Assembly (NCBI RefSeq): GCF_014639275.1 | Contig: NZ_BMFW01000031.1 | Coordinates: forward strand, 1-41,557 | Direction: 5' to 3' | DNA from: Arthrobacter liuii | GTDB taxonomy: Bacteria > Actinomycetota > Actinomycetes > Actinomycetales > Micrococcaceae | Length of the DNA: 41,557 nt | Part shown: positions 34,416 through 41,557 of the stretch, piece after piece | How positions within the stretch are numbered: position 1 is the stretch's first letter | How the letters are laid out: every line of letters starts with the position of its first letter | The notes under the pieces: model-generated | The model's database searches: none | What the model saw: the letters and a program-made list of their open reading frames with translations, nothing else | What the model was told of the DNA's origin: nothing | Translations under genes and position numbers: made by a program

Positions 34416-35387
34416 TTAGTGGAAGGCCAGGAAATACATCAGCGCGATGTTGACCGCCAGCAGCGGGATGGCCGTACCCACCTGCGCCGTGATGACGCCG
34501 TACTTGTTCTTCATCTCCAGCAGCGCGGACGGCACCAGGTTGAAGTTCGCGGCCATGGGCGTGCAGAGCGTGCCGCAGAAACCGGCCAGCATGCCGATGG
34601 CGAAGACGATCGCGGGGTCGCCGTGGAATCCTTCCACCAGCACGGGCCAGCCGATGGCCGCGGTCATGATCGGGAACGCCGCGAAGCCGTTGCCCATCAG
34701 CACGGTGAAGAGGAACATGCCGATGCAGTAGACCAGCACGCCCGCGATCAGCGAGCCCTTGGGCAGCAGCCCGGAGGCCAGGTTGCCCACGGCGGTGCCC
34801 ACGCCGGCCTTGGTGAAGAGGATGCCCAGCGTGGTGAGCATCTGCGGCAGCAGCGCGGCCCAGCCGATGGACTCAAGGATGCGGCGGCTTTCGAAGATGG
34901 GCGTCGCCGGGTTCTTGGGTTTGAGGATCACCAGGGCGACGACGACGGCAACCACGGCACCGATGGCCAGGGCTACCAGCGTGGTGTTCTTGGGGTCGAG
35001 CAGCGGGGTGCCGCCGATCACCAGCACAGGAGCTGCGAGCACCAGGATCACGGTGACCAGTGGCAGAGTCAGGGCCGGGATGAAGAGCTTGTTCCCGAAC
35101 CGCTTGGCGTACGCCTCGCGCTCGGGCCCGGTGGAGGTGCGGTGCTTGCCGTGGCCCAGCAGGCCGGTGGAGGCCAGCACCACCAGGACCAGGACGGCGA
35201 CGCCGAGGATCCAGGCGGGTGCGGTTCCGGCCTGGACCCAGGTGCTGTAGAAGAAGCACAGGCCCAGCAGGCCCCAGAAGGCCGAGCTGCCCCAGCGGCG
35301 TGGGTGGTTGGTGTCGGCGGCGATCAGCGATGCCCACGCGACGAACAGAATGCCGACCAGCCAGTAAACGGCTTCAACGTTGATCAT
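34416..35387 (-). CDS. DUF979 integral membrane protein (permease partner)
   Basis: 323 residues, about nine to ten helices. Recognised by its beginning MINVEAVYWLVGILFVAWA, the central GVGTAVGNLASGLLPKGS and the end GFCGTLCTPMAANFNLVPSALLEMKNKYGVITAQVGTAIPLL. DUF979 always travels with DUF969; the two halves look like components of a single transporter of the ion-transporter type. The gene overlaps DUF969 by 4 bp (35384-35387) and has GGAGA before its ATG. In this window the pair lies in a unit sharing an operator with the pxpA operon, so 5-oxoproline or a related peptide product is the likely substrate; that is inferred from context. Confidence 0.9.
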   Translation of the reverse strand: MINVEAVYWLVGILFVAWASLIAADTNHPRRWGSSAFWGLLGLCFFYSTWVQAGTAPAWILGVAVLVLVVLASTGLLGHGKHRTSTGPEREAYAKRFGNKLFIPALTLPLVTVILVLAAPVLVIGGTPLLDPKNTTLVALAIGAVVAVVVALVILKPKNPATPIFESRRILESIGWAALLPQMLTTLGILFTKAGVGTAVGNLASGLLPKGSLIAGVLVYCIGMFLFTVLMGNGFAAFPIMTAAIGWPVLVEGFHGDPAIVFAIGMLAGFCGTLCTPMAANFNLVPSALLEMKNKYGVITAQVGTAIPLLAVNIALMYFLAFH

Positions 35388-36097
35388 TTGGCTTCTCCTG
35401 CGGTTTCCTTCTGGGCGGTGAGCTCGAACTCGCGATATTCCTTGTCCAGCTGCTTGTCCAGGCGCAGGAGCCGGAAGCCGTGGATGAGGAAGGCTGCGAT
35501 GGCGGTGGGGATGGCCCAGAGCGCCAGCTGCAGCGGTTCCAGGTGCAGGTGGTAGGTGGTGTCCACGAACGTGGTGATCAGCAGGATGGAGCCGACCGCC
35601 ACGAACACGTCCTCGCCGAAGAACACGCCAACGTTGTCGGCGCCGGCGGAGTGGCCCTTGATCTTCTCGCTGATCTTTTCCGGCACGTGGCCGTAGCGGC
35701 GCAGCGCTGCACCTTCAGCCATCGGGAACACCAACGGGCGGACGGTCTGTGCGTGGCCGCCGATGCTGGTGAGGCCCACGGCGGCGGTGATCTGGCGGAC
35801 GGCCAGGTAACCGATCAGGACGCGTCCGGCGGTCAGCTTGGCGAGCCGGCCGATGAGGACCTTGGCCTGCTCCTGCAGCCCGAAAAACTCGATAATGCCC
35901 ACCACCGGCAGCACCGCCACGAAGATGGTGACCGAGCGGCTGCTGGCAAAGCCGGTGCCGAACGAGTCGAGGATCTGTGCGGGGTTCATGCCGCCCAGCA
36001 GTGCGGTGACGATGCCCGCGACGGTGACGACAATCAGGGGGTTCAGGCGGATGGCGAAGCCAACGATCACCAGCAGCACCCCGATGAGTACAAGCAT
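35384..36097 (-). CDS. DUF969 integral membrane protein (permease partner)
   Basis: 237 residues when started at the ATG at 36097 (MLVLIGVLLVIVGFAIRLNPLIVVTVAG), which has GAAGGG at good spacing and gives the usual family beginning; a longer ATG at 36169 adds 24 residues but has no visible binding site. Six or so helices. Landmarks: ALLGGMNPAQILDSFGTGFASSRSVTIFVAVLPVVGIIEFFGLQEQAK and VRQITAAVGLTSIGGHAQTVRPLVFPMAEGAALRRYG. It is the first gene of a three-gene operon with DUF979 and DUF2891. An operator TTGTTCAACAATC lies at 36266-36278. Confidence 0.88.
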   Translation of the reverse strand: MLVLIGVLLVIVGFAIRLNPLIVVTVAGIVTALLGGMNPAQILDSFGTGFASSRSVTIFVAVLPVVGIIEFFGLQEQAKVLIGRLAKLTAGRVLIGYLAVRQITAAVGLTSIGGHAQTVRPLVFPMAEGAALRRYGHVPEKISEKIKGHSAGADNVGVFFGEDVFVAVGSILLITTFVDTTYHLHLEPLQLALWAIPTAIAAFLIHGFRLLRLDKQLDKEYREFELTAQKETAGEAK

Positions 36098-36265
36098 GAT
36101 TATCCCTTCCCAGGGGACCCGTGACGGGTCTGCGTAAATGGGGGCCGGCGCGTCCGTGGGGTTGGTCATTGGGGTGACGGCGCCGAGGGGCGGGAGCCCC
36201 GGTCACGTTAGGGCTGCAGGATTAAGTGAGCTGCAGAACATCGGTGTGATCCACAGCATAGCGTT

Positions 36266-36278
36266 TTGTTCAACAATC
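36266..36278 (-). promoter_or_regulatory. Putative GntR/FCD operator upstream of DUF969
   Basis: TTGTT-C-AACAA (36266-36276) is a perfect inverted repeat and is followed by TC, giving the 13-mer TTGTTCAACAATC. The identical 13-mer stands upstream of pxpA (41363-41375). It lies 169 bp before the DUF969 ATG and 106 bp from the stop of the GntR gene whose product probably binds it. Confidence 0.7.
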
Positions 36279-36303
36279 CCGCAACCCCTCTGCGCGACCC
36301 CCG

Positions 36304-36369
36304 CCCAACTAGGTAGCGCCAACTGTCGTTTTGAGGGCTCAAAACGACAGTTGGCGCTACCTAGTTGGG
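36304..36369. repeat. 66-nt perfect palindrome, 32-bp stem with 2-nt loop
   Basis: Positions 36304-36335 and 36338-36369 are exact reverse complements, joined only by GG. The arm starts CCCAACTAGGTAGCGCCAAC and ends in GTTTTGAG. A cruciform or an extremely stable RNA hairpin is expected. It lies 14 bp past the GntR stop on the minus strand and 207 bp upstream of DUF969, so it can serve as the terminator of the pxp operon, but its length and exactness exceed what a terminator needs. It may be a dispersed intergenic repeat of this genus. Confidence 0.9.
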
Positions 36370-36383
36370 TGTGCCGGGAGGGG

Positions 36384-37061
36384 TTAGCGGCCGACGGCGT
36401 CGAGCAGCTGCGCTTCTGCCCGGTCCAGGTAGGCGGCCAGGAAGTCCGCTGCCGCGGCCCGGTCGCCAGCCTCCAGGAGTTCCACGATCCTGGCGTTGTC
36501 CTCAACGTACGGCTCGTGGAAGGCAGGGTTGGCAGCCATGGAGTGGAACACCAGGCGCATCTCGGCCAGGACCTGGTCCATGAGGCTGTTGAGCCGCTCG
36601 CTGCCGGCCCGGTCAACGATGGCGCGGTGGAAGTGCTGGTTGGCGCCGGCCATGCCGGGAATGTCGCCCTCCGCGGCGGCGCCCCTGGCGGCCTTGATGA
36701 TTCCCGCCAGGGCTTCATTGGAAGCTTCGCCGGACCACAGCACCGCGGCAGGCTCCAGGAAGCGGCGCACGCGGTAGATCTCGCGGATGTCGTCGGCGGT
36801 GGGGTGGGCCACGAACACGCCGCGGTTGGGGATGCGGGTGACAATGTGCTCGGCATGGAGCGCCGTGAACGCCTCCCGCAGGGTGTTGCGGGACACGCCA
36901 AGGGCCTCGCGGAGCGCTTCCTCCGCGAGCTTGGAGCCGGGCTTGAGCTGGCCTGCCTCTATGCGGCTGCGGAGCTGGGAGGCCACCCAGAGGCCGGTTT
37001 CGGCGTGCTTTGTGGTCCTGGCCTGGGCTTGGAGATCCGCCAGTACCTCGTCAAACGTCAT
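36384..37061 (-). CDS. GntR-family regulator with FCD domain
   Basis: 225 residues from ATG 37061 (MTFDEVLADLQ). HTH at about 22-85 (ASQLRSRIEAGQLKPGSKLAEEALREALGVSRNTLREAFTALHAEHIVTRIPNRGVFV), then an FCD domain with DIREIYRVRRFLEPAAVLW, GANQHFHRAIVDRAGS, and DNARIVELLEAGDRAAAADFLAAYLDRAE. It is the last gene of the pxpA-pxpBC-biotin carboxylase transcript (49 bp gap) and is followed by the 66-nt palindrome. By context it is the 5-oxoproline-responsive regulator, and TTGTTCAACAATC is the candidate operator. The ribosome binding site is weak. Confidence 0.88.
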   Translation of the reverse strand: MTFDEVLADLQAQARTTKHAETGLWVASQLRSRIEAGQLKPGSKLAEEALREALGVSRNTLREAFTALHAEHIVTRIPNRGVFVAHPTADDIREIYRVRRFLEPAAVLWSGEASNEALAGIIKAARGAAAEGDIPGMAGANQHFHRAIVDRAGSERLNSLMDQVLAEMRLVFHSMAANPAFHEPYVEDNARIVELLEAGDRAAAADFLAAYLDRAEAQLLDAVGR

Positions 37062-37110
37062 GGCACCACGATATCGGCCCGGACCTGCACCGAATCGCCG
37101 GCGCACCCGC

Positions 37111-38874
37111 TTATTCGGCTCCCGGCTCACCGATGGTTGCAAGCACCTGGCCGGGGGCGACGGCGTCTCCCGCCGAAGCGAACTGCTCCCCCAGGGTGCC
37201 GGCGCGGTGGGCAGCCACCATTGTCTCCATCTTCATGGCTTCGAGGACCAGCACCGTCTCCCCCTCCTCCACCGTGGCACCGGGCGCGGCCAGCCACTTC
37301 ACCACGGTGCCGGCCATCGTTGCCAGGAGGTCGCCGTCGTCCGTCTCCTCCGGAGCTTCCGCCTGTGTATCCCGAGCCTGGGCACCGCGCCGGCCGCCGC
37401 CGTCGAGCAGGGAATCCATCAGCGCCTGGGGAAGCCCCAGCTCCATCCGCTTGCCGTCCACCTCGATGCCGATGGTCCGGCGGGGCTCCTCCGGCGCGGC
37501 GGGGCTGAACGCGGGATCCGCCTCGAGTTCGGTGGTGAATTCGTTCTCGATCCAGGTGGTGTAGACGCCCAGGGTGTCCGTGCGGGTGAACTCCGGAGCG
37601 TCCACAACGGCGCGGTGGAACGGGAGGACGGTGGCCAGGCCGCCGATCCGGAACTCGCGCAGGGCGCGGCGGGCGCGGCGGAGGGCCTGCCGCCGGTCCG
37701 CGCCGGTCACCACGAGCTTGGCGAGCAGGGAGTCGAACTGCCCGGGGACCACCGAGCCGGCGCGGACGCCGGTGTCCAGGCGGATCCCGGGCCCGGTGGG
37801 CACCTCAAACGACTCAACCGCGCCGGGCGACGGCAGGAAGCCCCGGCCCGGATCCTCGGCGTTGATGCGGAACTCGAAGGCGTGCCCTCGCGGTTCCGGG
37901 TCCTCGAGGACGGGAAGCCTCTCCCCCGCTGCGATGGACAGCTGGGCGGCCACCAGGTCCACACCCGAGGTCTCTTCAGTGATGGGGTGCTCCACCTGCA
38001 GGCGGGTGTTGACTTCCAGGAAGCTGAGGAAGCCGCTGCCGTCCAGGAGGTACTCCACCGTGCCGGCGCCGACATATCCGGCCTCGCGGCAGATGGCCTT
38101 CGCCGAGGCGTGGATGGCGGTCCGCTGTTCAGTGGTGAGGAAGGGGGCGGGGGCTTCCTCCACGAGTTTCTGGTGGCGGCGCTGCAGCGAGCAGTCGCGG
38201 GTGCCCACCACCACTACATTCCCGTGGGTGTCCGCGATGACCTGGGCTTCCACGTGGCGTGGCCGGTCCAGGAACTTCTCCACGTAGCACTCGCTCCGGC
38301 CGAAGGCGGCCAGCGATTCGCGGACCGCGGAGTCGAAGCTCTCCTCGATGTCGGCCATATTCCGGACGACTTTGAGGCCGCGTCCGCCGCCGCCGAAGGC
38401 GGCCTTGATGGCTACGGGCAGGCCCACCTGCTCCGCGAAGGCACGGACCTCTTCAGCACTGCCTACCGGTCCGTCGCTGCCGGGCGCCAGCGGTGCGCCG
38501 GCGCGGACTGCCACCTCGCGGGCGCTGACCTTGTCGCCCAGCAGCCGGATGGTCTCCGGGGAAGGGCCCACCCATGTCAGGCCGGCGTCAATGACAGCCT
38601 GGGCGAAGCCGGCATTTTCGGACAGGAACCCGTAGCCAGGGTGGACGGCGTCCGCGCCGCTTTTCGCCGCGATGGCCAGGATTTTCCCGATGTCCAGGTA
38701 GGTTTCCTGGGGCCTGGAACCGGCCAGCGAGTACGCCTCGGTGGCCGCGGCGACGTGCAGCGCGTCGGCGTCAGGGTCGGCGTAGACGGCAACGCTGTCC
38801 AGGCCTGCATCGTCGCAGGCCCGGGCGATCCGGACGGCAATCTCGCCGCGGTTGGCAATGAGGACTTTACGCAT
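37111..38874 (-). CDS. Biotin carboxylase fused to biotin carrier domain
   Basis: 587 residues. Biotin carboxylase core: MRKVLIANRGEIAVRIARAC, ATP-grasp with AFGGGGRGLKVV, EKFLDRPRHVEAQVI, RDCSLQRRHQKLVEEAPAP, EVNTRLQVEHPITEETSGVDLV and EFRINAEDP. After a linker (about 470-510, with GGGRRGAQARDTQAEAPEETD) a biotinyl domain carries EAMKMET with biotin on Lys548. This is the layout of acyl-CoA carboxylase alpha chains, but no carboxyltransferase is in the window. It lies within the pxp operon: its ATG overlaps the pxpBC stop by 8 bp. Biotin carboxylases are often found beside pxp genes, yet no pathway step for it is established. Confidence 0.93.
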   Translation of the reverse strand: MRKVLIANRGEIAVRIARACDDAGLDSVAVYADPDADALHVAAATEAYSLAGSRPQETYLDIGKILAIAAKSGADAVHPGYGFLSENAGFAQAVIDAGLTWVGPSPETIRLLGDKVSAREVAVRAGAPLAPGSDGPVGSAEEVRAFAEQVGLPVAIKAAFGGGGRGLKVVRNMADIEESFDSAVRESLAAFGRSECYVEKFLDRPRHVEAQVIADTHGNVVVVGTRDCSLQRRHQKLVEEAPAPFLTTEQRTAIHASAKAICREAGYVGAGTVEYLLDGSGFLSFLEVNTRLQVEHPITEETSGVDLVAAQLSIAAGERLPVLEDPEPRGHAFEFRINAEDPGRGFLPSPGAVESFEVPTGPGIRLDTGVRAGSVVPGQFDSLLAKLVVTGADRRQALRRARRALREFRIGGLATVLPFHRAVVDAPEFTRTDTLGVYTTWIENEFTTELEADPAFSPAAPEEPRRTIGIEVDGKRMELGLPQALMDSLLDGGGRRGAQARDTQAEAPEETDDGDLLATMAGTVVKWLAAPGATVEEGETVLVLEAMKMETMVAAHRAGTLGEQFASAGDAVAPGQVLATIGEPGAE

Positions 38875-40549
38875 GGGAGGTTTCCTTAGGTGCTTCGGGC
38901 AGTTCTGCCGGGGACGCCGCGGCAGCGAACCGCACGGTGGTGCCCGGGGGAAGTTGGGCTGCCTTGTCCAGGTCAGCATGGACGACGACGGCAATCACCG
39001 GATACCCGCCGGTCACCGGGTGGTCGGCGAGGAACAGGACGGGCTGGCCTTCCGGGGGCACCTGGACGGCGCCGCGGACGGTGCCTTCGCTGGCCAGTTC
39101 GCCGTCGCGGCTGCGGGTGAGGCCCTGGCCGTTCAGGCGCAGTCCGATCCGGTTGGACTGCGGCGTGACGGTCCATTCGCGGAACAGGAAGTCCTGGAGC
39201 GTTTCGGTGCTGAACCAGTCCTGGCGCGGCCCAGGGACCACACGCAGTACGGTCGCTTTATCCTGCTCCGGGAGGGGTGATACTTCGGGGTGGCCCACCA
39301 CGCTGCCCGGTTTCGCGGCCAGCACGGGCAGGATGGTGCCGGCCTGGAGCGGTCCCGGGCCGACGCCTGACATCGTGTCCGTGGAACGGCTGCCCAGGGC
39401 ATCGGGGCCGTCGATTCCGCCACGGACGCCGATGTAGGAGCGGAGCCCTTGGGTGGGGTTTCCCAGAGTGAGCTTTTCCCCTGCCAGCAGCGCGAAGGGG
39501 GCGTCGCACCCGGGGTGCCGTGCCGCCGTCGTCCGCTGTGTCGCCTGGCTGGAGGGCGTGATTTCGATTGGAACAGCTGCTCCGGTGACGGCGAGGACCT
39601 GGTCGGTGAGGGCTTCGAGTTCCAGCCCTCCGAAGAGGGCCTCGATCCCTGCAGCGCTTTCGGAGTTGCCCACCAGGCGGTTGGCACGGCGCAGGGATCC
39701 GCGGTCCATGGCACCCGCACTGCTGACCCCCAGCGACGCGAATCCGGGGCGGCCCAGGTCCTGGACCGTGGCCTGCAATCCGGGTTTGCGGACGGCCAGG
39801 CCCGCGGCAGCTGGTTCCACTTCCGGTGCCTGGCTGGCGGCCGTCTCCTGCCGCTGGGTCATCGTGGCCCCCGCCCGGACAGCGCTGAACCTGACGGTGT
39901 CGCCGGGCCGGATCAGGGCCGGGTTTTCCCGGTTGAGGTCCCACATCACGGCATCGGTCCGGCCGATGAGCTGCCAGCCGCCCGGCGACTGCCGGGGGTA
40001 GACGGCTGAGTACGCGCCACCCAGGGCCACAGCCCCGGCGGGCACCGCGGTTCGTGGGGAACGGCGGCGCGGAACCTCCAGGCTGGAGTCCTCCCCGGTG
40101 AGGTAGGCGAAGCCCGGGGCGAAGCCGGCGAAGGCAGCGGTCCACAGCTGCCCCGTGTGGGCGGCCACCACTCCCTCGCGGCCCAGATCCGTGAGCGCCG
40201 CGACCTGCTCCAGGTCTTCGCCGTCGTACACCACTTCGATGGTGACCAGCGCGCTCTCGGTCTCCGCGGGTGCCTCCAGGTCCAGGCTGCGGATATGTGC
40301 GGCCAGCGCCCGCGCCGTTTGGGGCGAATCCGCCGTCACCAGGACTGTCGCGGCGGCGGCGATGACGTCGATCTGGCCCGGCAGTGGATGTGCGGCGAGC
40401 TTGGCCTGGAGACTGAGTACCGCGTCCAGGGACCGCAGCTCCACCAGGATGGCCCGGTCCCCCGCCGGCCGGATCCCGGTCAGTTCGGCGTATGTGGCCC
40501 GGTTTCCCGCCTCCGGCGCCGTGGTTGCCTGTTGCTGAGTGCCGGCCAT
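38867..40549 (-). CDS. pxpBC: 5-oxoprolinase subunits B and C, fused
   Basis: 560 residues, a fusion of PxpB (KipI-like, about 20-230, with ADPRAILVEL-like start GDRAILVEL and WTAAFAGFAPGFAYLTG) and PxpC (KipA-like, about 250-550, with KPGLQATVQDLGRPGFASLGVSSAGAMD, GNPTQGLRSYIGVRGGID and FLADHPVTGGYPVIAVVV). With PxpA these form the ATP-dependent 5-oxoprolinase that opens pyroglutamate to glutamate. The two subunits are separate genes in many bacteria and fused here through a short Ala/Glu/Gln-rich linker (TQRQETAASQAPEVEPAAA). The ATG stands 2 bp after the pxpA stop. Confidence 0.93.
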   Translation of the reverse strand: MAGTQQQATTAPEAGNRATYAELTGIRPAGDRAILVELRSLDAVLSLQAKLAAHPLPGQIDVIAAAATVLVTADSPQTARALAAHIRSLDLEAPAETESALVTIEVVYDGEDLEQVAALTDLGREGVVAAHTGQLWTAAFAGFAPGFAYLTGEDSSLEVPRRRSPRTAVPAGAVALGGAYSAVYPRQSPGGWQLIGRTDAVMWDLNRENPALIRPGDTVRFSAVRAGATMTQRQETAASQAPEVEPAAAGLAVRKPGLQATVQDLGRPGFASLGVSSAGAMDRGSLRRANRLVGNSESAAGIEALFGGLELEALTDQVLAVTGAAVPIEITPSSQATQRTTAARHPGCDAPFALLAGEKLTLGNPTQGLRSYIGVRGGIDGPDALGSRSTDTMSGVGPGPLQAGTILPVLAAKPGSVVGHPEVSPLPEQDKATVLRVVPGPRQDWFSTETLQDFLFREWTVTPQSNRIGLRLNGQGLTRSRDGELASEGTVRGAVQVPPEGQPVLFLADHPVTGGYPVIAVVVHADLDKAAQLPPGTTVRFAAAASPAELPEAPKETSHA

Positions 40550-40551
40550 GG

Positions 40552-41310
40552 CTAGGCGAAACTCTGGATCTGGATGCCGGCGTCCACCAGCGCGGCGCGG
40601 ACGGCGGCGGCCATCGCCACGGCGCCGGGGGTGTCACCGTGCAGGCAGATGCTTTCCGCCCTGACGGGAACCAGTGATCCGTCGGTGGCGCGGACCACGC
40701 CGTCCCCGGCCAGGCGGAGGACATGCTCGACGACGTCCCTTACCTCGTGCAGGACGGAGCCCGGTTCGCGCCGGGAGACAAGGGTACCGTCCGGATTGTA
40801 GGCACGGTCAGCGAACGCTTCGGCCACGGTCCGCAGCCCGGCAGCCTCGGCCTGGCGGTGGATCTCGGAGTTCGGGAGCACCATGAGCGGCAGCGTGGGG
40901 TCCACGGCCAGGATGGCGGCGACTACGGCGCCGGCCTGCTGCGGGTGGTTCACGATGGTGTTGTAAAGGGCGCCGTGGGGCTTGACGTAGCGGACGGCGG
41001 TACCGGCAGCAAGGGCAACGGCCTGGACTGCGCCGATCTGGTAGACGACATCTGCCGTCAACTCGTCCGGAGTCATGTCCACATAGCGGCGGCCGAAGCC
41101 GGCAAGGTCCCGGTATCCCGGATGCGCGCCCACCGTTACGCCGGCTTTCACGGCTGCCTGGCAGGTGGCCATGATGCCCACTGGGTCCCCGGCGTGGAAG
41201 CCACAGGCTACGTTGGCACTGGTCACGCTTTCAAAAATGGCGGCGTCATCGCCGAAGGACCAGTTCCCAAAGGACTCGCCGACGTCGCTGTTCAGGTCGA
41301 TGCTGGGCAT
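40552..41310 (-). CDS. pxpA: 5-oxoprolinase subunit A (LamB/YcsF family)
   Basis: 252 residues, the usual length. LamB/YcsF signature motifs are all present: IDLNSDVGESFGNWSFGDDAAIFESVTSANVACGFHAGDP at the N-terminus, GAHPGYRDLAGFGRRY, RYVKPHGALYNTIV and ESICLHGDTPGAVAMA. It is the catalytic TIM-barrel-like subunit of 5-oxoprolinase, which uses ATP to hydrolyse 5-oxoproline (a non-enzymatic by-product of glutamine and of peptide turnover) to glutamate. GGAGATC precedes the ATG. It is first in the minus-strand operon pxpA-pxpBC-biotin carboxylase-gntR, with the operator at 41360-41376. Confidence 0.96.
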   Translation of the reverse strand: MPSIDLNSDVGESFGNWSFGDDAAIFESVTSANVACGFHAGDPVGIMATCQAAVKAGVTVGAHPGYRDLAGFGRRYVDMTPDELTADVVYQIGAVQAVALAAGTAVRYVKPHGALYNTIVNHPQQAGAVVAAILAVDPTLPLMVLPNSEIHRQAEAAGLRTVAEAFADRAYNPDGTLVSRREPGSVLHEVRDVVEHVLRLAGDGVVRATDGSLVPVRAESICLHGDTPGAVAMAAAVRAALVDAGIQIQSFA

Positions 41311-41359
41311 TGTGATCTCCGTCTCGAATTGCTGTCCTTCAAGGATGCCCTAAAAACTC

Positions 41360-41376
41360 AGATTGTTCAACAATCT
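41360..41376 (-). promoter_or_regulatory. Putative GntR/FCD operator upstream of pxpA
   Basis: AGATTGTT-C-AACAATCT is an exact inverted repeat with 8-bp arms, 50 bp before the pxpA ATG. It contains the same 13-mer (TTGTTCAACAATC, 41363-41375) as the DUF969 upstream region, which makes it the stronger of two candidate binding sites for the GntR/FCD regulator of this locus. The remaining sequence to the window end (41377-41557) shows no ORF that I can support. Confidence 0.75.
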
Positions 41377-41557
41377 TGCACGCCCATTAGAGCCCATCCA
41401 GGACGCTCCATCACATTCTGCGCGCCCACCCCAACCTGACTTGGCTCATGGGCCGGGATATTTCGGGAGCGTATCGTGCTGACCTGCGGTGATGCGGGCT
41501 GCTTCATGGTTTTTCACGCACTAATGGGATTTGTTCTAGTGTCACGGTGTGGCATTC

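Noticed and set aside
34206..35555. 449-residue open frame opposite DUF979
   Set aside because: Low-complexity His/Gly/Asp-rich product antisense to a clear membrane protein.
36304..36369. Insertion sequence end or CRISPR repeat
   Set aside because: One uninterrupted palindrome, no second copy in the window, no transposase, no spaced direct repeats.
36787..38889. 700-residue open frame on the plus strand opposite the biotin carboxylase and GntR genes
   Set aside because: Shadow of two well-supported minus-strand genes; spans unrelated genes and shows no motif.

Overview
The window looks like chromosomal DNA of a high-GC actinobacterium, most likely a soil member of the Micrococcaceae (Arthrobacter/Pseudarthrobacter type). 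This is inferred from strong GC bias in third codon positions, GTG starts, AGGAG-type ribosome binding sites, Tat signals and protein family content, not from a marker gene. I found no rRNA, tRNA, CRISPR array, phage or transposase. The DNA is densely coding and the only gene-free stretch above 300 bp is 3579-3937.

Layout. 1-3578: start of a Tat-exported protein, two small membrane proteins (DUF1295, DUF2177) and an OFA-type major facilitator with its tiny partner protein. 3938-8065: two exported phosphoesterases coupled by a 4-bp overlap, then an FAD-dependent dehydrogenase. 8147-14205: diacylglycerol-kinase-like lipid kinase, SulP anion transporter, a DUF1214/DUF1254 pair, a two-TM ion channel and a DinB-like protein. 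14225-17595: a LysR regulator whose 5' end appears frameshifted, divergent from a metallo-beta-lactamase-fold hydrolase and an MHS-type transporter. 17645-20003: LuxR-type regulator plus CPBP membrane protein, divergent from a shortened SnoaL-like protein.

20097-32061 is a lactate-to-PEP module. On the minus strand lutA-lutB-lutC run into ppsR and ppsA with overlaps or short gaps. Divergently lie a lactate permease, a GntR/FadR regulator and a large FAD/Fe-S D-lactate dehydrogenase. The lutA/permease intergenic region holds three copies of TGGTCKGACCA, which fits the FadR/LldR class; each promoter has one or two copies just past a -10-like box. Together the genes would import lactate, oxidise both isomers to pyruvate and make PEP for gluconeogenesis.

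33294-41310 is a 5-oxoproline (pyroglutamate) module, all on the minus strand: pxpA, a fused pxpB-pxpC, a biotin carboxylase fused to its biotin carrier domain, a GntR/FCD regulator, then (after a 66-nt perfect palindrome) DUF969, DUF979 and DUF2891. The same 13-mer TTGTTCAACAATC, centred on an inverted repeat, lies upstream of both pxpA and DUF969, so one regulator probably controls both units. DUF969/DUF979 are good candidates for the substrate permease, and the biotin carboxylase and DUF2891 have no assigned role in this pathway. This is the part of the window closest to an undescribed system.
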